Source of the DNA: an uncultured bacterium
GTDB lineage: Bacteria; Bacteroidota; Bacteroidia; Bacteroidales; Bacteroidaceae
Direction: 5' to 3'
Assembly: GCA_945788485.1 (NCBI GenBank)
Contig: CALZMB010000015.1
Coordinates: 1-16,920, forward strand
Length of the DNA stretch: 16,920 nt
In this document: in pieces, positions 13,665 through 16,920 of the stretch
How the letters are laid out: each line of letters starts with the position of its first letter
Position numbering within the stretch: the first letter of the stretch is position 1
The notes under the pieces: generated by a model
Seen by the model: only the letters and a program-made list of their open reading frames with translations
The model's database searches: none
What the model was told of the DNA's origin: nothing
Made by a program: the position numbers and the translations under genes

Positions 13665-13672
13665 TAATTTTG
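13665..13672 (+). promoter_or_regulatory. -7 box of the folP-cdaA-dacB promoter
   Basis: TAATTTTG at 13665-13672 matches TAnnTTTG exactly and lies 29 bases before the folP ATG, predicting a short leader of about 20 bases. A TTG at 13638-13640 is slightly too far upstream to be an ideal -33 element. The octamer is identical to the murF box on the other strand, 45 bp away. Confidence 0.55.
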
Positions 13673-13701
13673 CAGAAGCATACGTTTTCAGACATCATTT
13701 T

Positions 13702-14529
13702 ATGTTATATACCTTGCATACAGCCCGCGGGTCGCATGTCATCGACCATCCCGTGGTTATGGGCATACTGAACTGTACGCCCGATTCTTTCTACGCCGGT
13801 TCCCGCACAGAGGGCGAGGCAGAGATAGCGCGCCGTGCCGACGAAATCATATCCGAAGGCGGCGCCATCATCGATGTCGGCGGCATGTCAACGCGTCCCG
13901 GCGGCGTCGATGTCAGCGAGGCGGAGGAGATGACGCGTCTGCGCCGTGCCCTCGCCGTTGTCCGCCGCCGTCATCCGGATGTCCTTCTCTCTGTCGATAC
14001 GTTCCGTCCGGCGGTTGCGCGCATGGCAGTCGAGGAGTTCGGGGCAGACATCATCAACGATGTCAGCGAGGGCGGCGTGACATCGCTCGAAGGCGTCGAG
14101 AGCCTCGAGGGCGCGGGGATGTTCGCCGAGGTGGCGCGTCTTGGCGTGCCGTATGTCCTCATGTCGGTGCAGCCCACGCTTGCCGCCACGCTGTCGGTGT
14201 TCGAGAAGAAAGTCGGACGGCTGCGGGAGCTTGGCGTGCGTGACATCATTCTCGACCCCGGCTACGGCTTCGGGAAGACCGTCGAGGCGAACTATGACAT
14301 CTTGGGAGGGCAGCCGGTCATCCGGTCTCTCTTCCCCGACCTCCCGCTGCTGGCGGGCGTCTCGCGCAAGCGGATGATAAGGCTGCTGCTCGGCACGTCG
14401 CCCGAAGAGGCGCTGAACGGCACTACGGTCGCCAACACCCTCGCCGTGATGAACGGAGCCGCCATTCTGCGTGTCCACGACGTGCGCGAAGCGGTGGAGA
14501 CGGTGAAGATCTGCGGGTGTGTCAGATGA
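13702..14529 (+). CDS. folP: Dihydropteroate synthase (FolP)
   Basis: 275 residues, normal length. FolP condenses p-aminobenzoate with 6-hydroxymethyl-dihydropterin pyrophosphate to dihydropteroate in folate synthesis and is the sulfonamide target. Motifs of the TIM-barrel enzyme, in order: MGILNCTPDSF (20-30), DVGGMSTRPG (58-67), SVDT (97-100), IINDVSEG (117-124), LDPGYGFGK (184-192), LAGVSRKRM (217-225) and RVHD (257-260). All are at the expected spacing. It is the first gene of a plus-strand run with cdaA (45 bp later) and dacB, and is divergent from murF. The folP-cdaA adjacency is, as far as I recall, common in Bacteroidota. Confidence 0.95.
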   Translation: MLYTLHTARGSHVIDHPVVMGILNCTPDSFYAGSRTEGEAEIARRADEIISEGGAIIDVGGMSTRPGGVDVSEAEEMTRLRRALAVVRRRHPDVLLSVDTFRPAVARMAVEEFGADIINDVSEGGVTSLEGVESLEGAGMFAEVARLGVPYVLMSVQPTLAATLSVFEKKVGRLRELGVRDIILDPGYGFGKTVEANYDILGGQPVIRSLFPDLPLLAGVSRKRMIRLLLGTSPEEALNGTTVANTLAVMNGAAILRVHDVREAVETVKICGCVR

Positions 14530-14574
14530 CGTTCCCACACCCGTTATTATTAATATAGAACCCAAGAACAGCCC

Positions 14575-15360
14575 ATGTTTATAGAAATCTCGCCCAAGGA
14601 CATCGTAGATATAATCCTTGTCGCACTTCTCCTCTACTATATCTTCTGCCTGATGCGCGAATCGCGCTCGCTGAATGTCTTCATCGGCATCATGGTGTTT
14701 GTGGTGATATGGCTCTTCGTCAGTCAGGTGCTGGAGATGCGCCTGCTTGGCAGCATCCTCGACAAACTCGTCTCCGTGGGTGTGCTGGCACTGATTGTCC
14801 TGTTCCAGGAAGAGATACGCAAGTTCCTGTATTCGCTCGGCGCCCACCAGAGGGTGGAGGCTGTGATGCGCATCTTCGGCTCGCGGCATTCCGCCGACCT
14901 CGCCGACAAGAACAGCATCATGCCTGTCGTGATGGCGTGCATGAACATGGCGCGGCAGAAAGTGGGCGCACTGATTGTCATCGAACGCTCCGCACCGCTC
15001 GAAGACATCGTGGCGACGGGCGACAGGATTGACGCCAACATCACGCAGCGTCTGATAGAGAACATCTTCTTCAAGAACTCGCCGCTGCACGACGGAGCCA
15101 TGGTGATACGCAAGAAACGCATCTGCGCCGCCGGCTGCATCCTGCCTGTAGCCCACGACCTGAACATCCCGAAAGAACTGGGACTGAGACACCGCGCCGC
15201 ACTCGGCATCTCGCAAGAGTCCGATGCCATTGCCATCATCTGCTCAGAAGAATCGGGACGCATCTCCGTGGCGATGAAAGGCGAGTTCCAGCTGCGCCTC
15301 TCGGCTGAGAAACTCGAATCCATACTGACAGAACAACTCCTGCCGAAAGAGCCGCAATGA
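14575..15360 (+). CDS. cdaA: Membrane-bound diadenylate cyclase CdaA (c-di-AMP synthase)
   Basis: 261 residues. The enzyme joins two ATP molecules into cyclic di-AMP, a messenger that controls potassium/osmolyte transport and cell-wall balance in other bacteria. Three hydrophobic segments lie at about 10-27, 33-52 and 62-78 and anchor it in the inner membrane. A short coiled linker leads to the DAC (DisA_N) catalytic domain with GALIVIER at 131-138, the signature SPLHDGAMVI containing D173-G174-A175, and GLRHRAALGIS containing R205-H206-R207. DGA and RHR are the two motifs needed for catalysis, so the enzyme looks active. The topology is that of CdaA rather than DNA-scanning DisA. Unlike Firmicutes, no cdaR or glmM gene follows; the next gene is a PBP4-type peptidase. 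Confidence 0.93.
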   Translation: MFIEISPKDIVDIILVALLLYYIFCLMRESRSLNVFIGIMVFVVIWLFVSQVLEMRLLGSILDKLVSVGVLALIVLFQEEIRKFLYSLGAHQRVEAVMRIFGSRHSADLADKNSIMPVVMACMNMARQKVGALIVIERSAPLEDIVATGDRIDANITQRLIENIFFKNSPLHDGAMVIRKKRICAAGCILPVAHDLNIPKELGLRHRAALGISQESDAIAIICSEESGRISVAMKGEFQLRLSAEKLESILTEQLLPKEPQ

Positions 15361-15446
15361 CGCGCTCTGCGTGACGTATCAGGATTTCACTACCGCCGCC
15401 GGCATCACCTGCGGGCGGCGTGTCGTGGCAAACAATGAGAATCCGA

Positions 15447-16775
15447 ATGAAGAAATACCGTGTAAGATGGGGCCGTGTCGCCTTGCTGCTCATAGGCATT
15501 GCCCTCTCCATAGTCATTATATATTATATTGTTGCCGGAATAATCGCTGCCGCGAAATGGTGTGTCGGACTGTTCGACACACCGGACGACGCCGTCGCTG
15601 ACAAGGTAGAGGTGTTGAAGGTGAGCGGCACGCAGCTGCTCGAATCGCAGCGCATGACGCTCCGCCTCGACAGTCTGATGACTGTCCCCATGCGTCTCGA
15701 TAAGTCCAGGATAGCCGTCTCGGTCTATGACCTCACCACCCGGCAGCCCGTCTATGCCTTTCACGAGAAGCGCCTCCTGCCTCCCGCCTCGTGCATGAAG
15801 ATAGCCACGGCGGTGGCGGCGCTCAGACGCCTCGGCTTCGCACATACATACAAGGTCTCGCTGCTGACGCGCGGCGTGATGAAGGCTGACACGCTTGTCG
15901 GCTCGCTGATGCTGCTCGCCGACGACGACCCGCTCTTCGAAGACTTCTCCGTACTTACCGGCAGGCTGAAACAGCGTGGCATAAACTGTGTGAAGGGAAA
16001 CATCTACCTCAACCTCGCACGCCGCGACACGCTCCGCGCACATCCCACGGCGAAGGTGTGGGACATACCCTTCAACCGCACCCCCGTCTTGCTGAAAGGC
16101 GAGCGGCATATCGAACGCAACCTGAAATACGCCCTTGCCGCAGCCGGCGTGAGATATATTAAGGACAGCTCTGTCAGACCTGCGGGGAAATACAGCTACG
16201 TGGCCACCGTCAGCCACCGGCTGACAGACGTCATCACACCGATGATGATACACAGCTCGAATATCAAGGCCGATGCGCTGATGTATCACCTCGACTACAA
16301 GAGGGGGTTGCAGAGAGAACGGATGGACTGGGACGTGCGCCACGACATCGAACTCTTCTGGCAGGAGACATTCGCCGCCGATGACCCCGGTACGATGCGC
16401 GGCTTCGTCTTCAACGACGGCAGCGGCCTCTCGCCCGACAACCGCCTCACCGCCGCTTTCCTCGTAGAGATGCTGAAATACGCCTATGCCGACACCGCCA
16501 TACGCCGCTACTTCATCGACGAGGCGCTCGCGACGCCCGACAGCGGCTTGCGGCGCGGCTCGCTGCTCTCAAGGATGAGCCGGCCCGAATACCGGGGAAA
16601 GATTTTCTGCAAGACGGGCACGATGACGACAAAGGGCGGCTCGTCGCTCGCAGGATATATACACAGCGACGACGGACACTGGTATGCCTTCGCCATCATC
16701 AATGTCGATTCGCCTGTCGCCGAGGCAAGAATCTTCCAGGACAAACTGTGCAAGATGATGATAAAGGCGAAATGA
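15447..16775 (+). CDS. dacB: D-alanyl-D-alanine carboxypeptidase/endopeptidase, PBP4 (DacB) family S13
   Basis: 442 residues from the ATG at 15447; in-frame starts at 15435 (ATG) and 15420 (GTG) are also possible. PBP4-type enzymes trim or cleave peptidoglycan cross-links in the periplasm. Numbered from 15447, an N-terminal hydrophobic segment at about 11-35 is an uncleaved anchor or signal. The catalytic triad of penicillin-binding motifs is complete: S115-C-M-K118 (in PPASCMKIATAV), S270-S-N272 (in IHSSNIKAD), and K389-T-G391 (followed by T-MTTKGGSSLAGYI). The roughly 150-residue distance between SxxK and SxN fits S13 with its inserted domain, rather than the shorter low-mass carboxypeptidases. 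It follows cdaA by 86 bp with no visible promoter, and a strong terminator closes the unit. Confidence 0.92.
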   Translation: MKKYRVRWGRVALLLIGIALSIVIIYYIVAGIIAAAKWCVGLFDTPDDAVADKVEVLKVSGTQLLESQRMTLRLDSLMTVPMRLDKSRIAVSVYDLTTRQPVYAFHEKRLLPPASCMKIATAVAALRRLGFAHTYKVSLLTRGVMKADTLVGSLMLLADDDPLFEDFSVLTGRLKQRGINCVKGNIYLNLARRDTLRAHPTAKVWDIPFNRTPVLLKGERHIERNLKYALAAAGVRYIKDSSVRPAGKYSYVATVSHRLTDVITPMMIHSSNIKADALMYHLDYKRGLQRERMDWDVRHDIELFWQETFAADDPGTMRGFVFNDGSGLSPDNRLTAAFLVEMLKYAYADTAIRRYFIDEALATPDSGLRRGSLLSRMSRPEYRGKIFCKTGTMTTKGGSSLAGYIHSDDGHWYAFAIINVDSPVAEARIFQDKLCKMMIKAK

Positions 16776-16809
16776 AAGCCTTGTGTTGTTTCTAAAGAAG
16801 TACAGACGT

Positions 16810-16854
16810 AAACGCCCGGGGGCGCAGGAAACAAGCCTGCGCCCCCGGGCGTTT
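16810..16854. terminator. Perfect 19-bp GC-rich terminator after dacB
   Basis: Arms 16810-16828 and 16836-16854 are fully complementary over 19 bp, with a 7-base loop (AAACAAG). The stem contains GCCCGGGGGCGC and ends in TTTT on the plus strand, a classic intrinsic terminator 34 bp past the dacB stop. With A residues at its left foot and a minus-strand gene ending at 16878, it can serve both converging transcripts. Confidence 0.9.
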
Positions 16855-16877
16855 TATGTTTTGCAGTCACTGTGGGC

Positions 16878-16920
16878 TTATCGTGCCAGATCGTCGAAGC
16901 GTTTCTGCTGCTCCGCAATC
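16878..16920 (-). CDS. 3' end of a convergent gene, partial
   Basis: On the minus strand the frame from the window edge reads IAEQQKRFDDLAR and then TAA (16880-16878). The 13 residues look like a charged helical C terminus, and the stop lies 23 bp before the shared terminator, as expected for a real convergent gene. Too little is present to name the product. Another minus-strand frame stays open through the hairpin and dacB and is judged a shadow. Confidence 0.45.
   Translation of the reverse strand, partial: IAEQQKRFDDLAR

Noticed and set aside
13888..15216. 442-codon minus-strand open frame across folP and cdaA
   Set aside because: It lies opposite two genes with complete family motifs. 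The translation is His/Arg/Asp-rich and shows no motif, typical of an antisense frame in GC-rich coding DNA.

Overview
The window looks like a chromosomal segment from a Bacteroidota gut- or oral-type organism, most likely Prevotella-like. Three things point there. The carbamoyltransferase is of the N-succinylornithine kind known from Bacteroides. Several intergenic regions carry the Bacteroidota -7 promoter octamer TAnnTTTG. There is also little Shine-Dalgarno signal and there are SPase II/OmpA-type envelope proteins. No phage, IS, CRISPR or RNA gene was seen.

Layout. (1) 1-4294, plus strand: the 3' end of argD, then proC, proB, proA and an argF'-type N-succinylornithine carbamoyltransferase. 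This is a mixed arginine/proline block in which both pathways start from glutamate and pass through phosphorylated or semialdehyde intermediates. (2) 4406-4451: a perfect 21-bp hairpin terminator. (3) 4469-9317, minus strand: a two-gene unit with its own good Bacteroidota promoter (9380-9412). It encodes a 1178-residue lipoprotein dominated by eight tandem 109-residue repeats in perfect register, followed 28 bp later by a 427-residue protein made of signal peptide, beta-barrel, coiled coil and OmpA-like domain. This is the most unusual part of the window and probably a little-described cell-envelope module. (4) 9318-9727: intergenic, with promoter and hairpin. (5) 9728-13533, minus strand: an exported S9-family serine peptidase and, upstream of it, murF. 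(6) 13534-13701: a divergent promoter region with an identical TAATTTTG box on each strand. (7) 13702-16775, plus strand: folP, the membrane diadenylate cyclase cdaA, and a PBP4/DacB-type D-Ala-D-Ala carboxypeptidase, closed by a perfect 19-bp GC-rich terminator. (8) 16878-16920: the last codons of a convergent minus-strand gene.

How the genes fit together. The left block is amino-acid biosynthesis. The right half is mostly cell wall and turgor: MurF completes the UDP-MurNAc-pentapeptide, DacB trims peptidoglycan, and CdaA makes c-di-AMP, a messenger tied to wall and osmotic balance. The middle lipoprotein/OmpA pair would sit at the outer membrane and contact peptidoglycan. Functions are assigned from motifs read by eye; no database search was possible.
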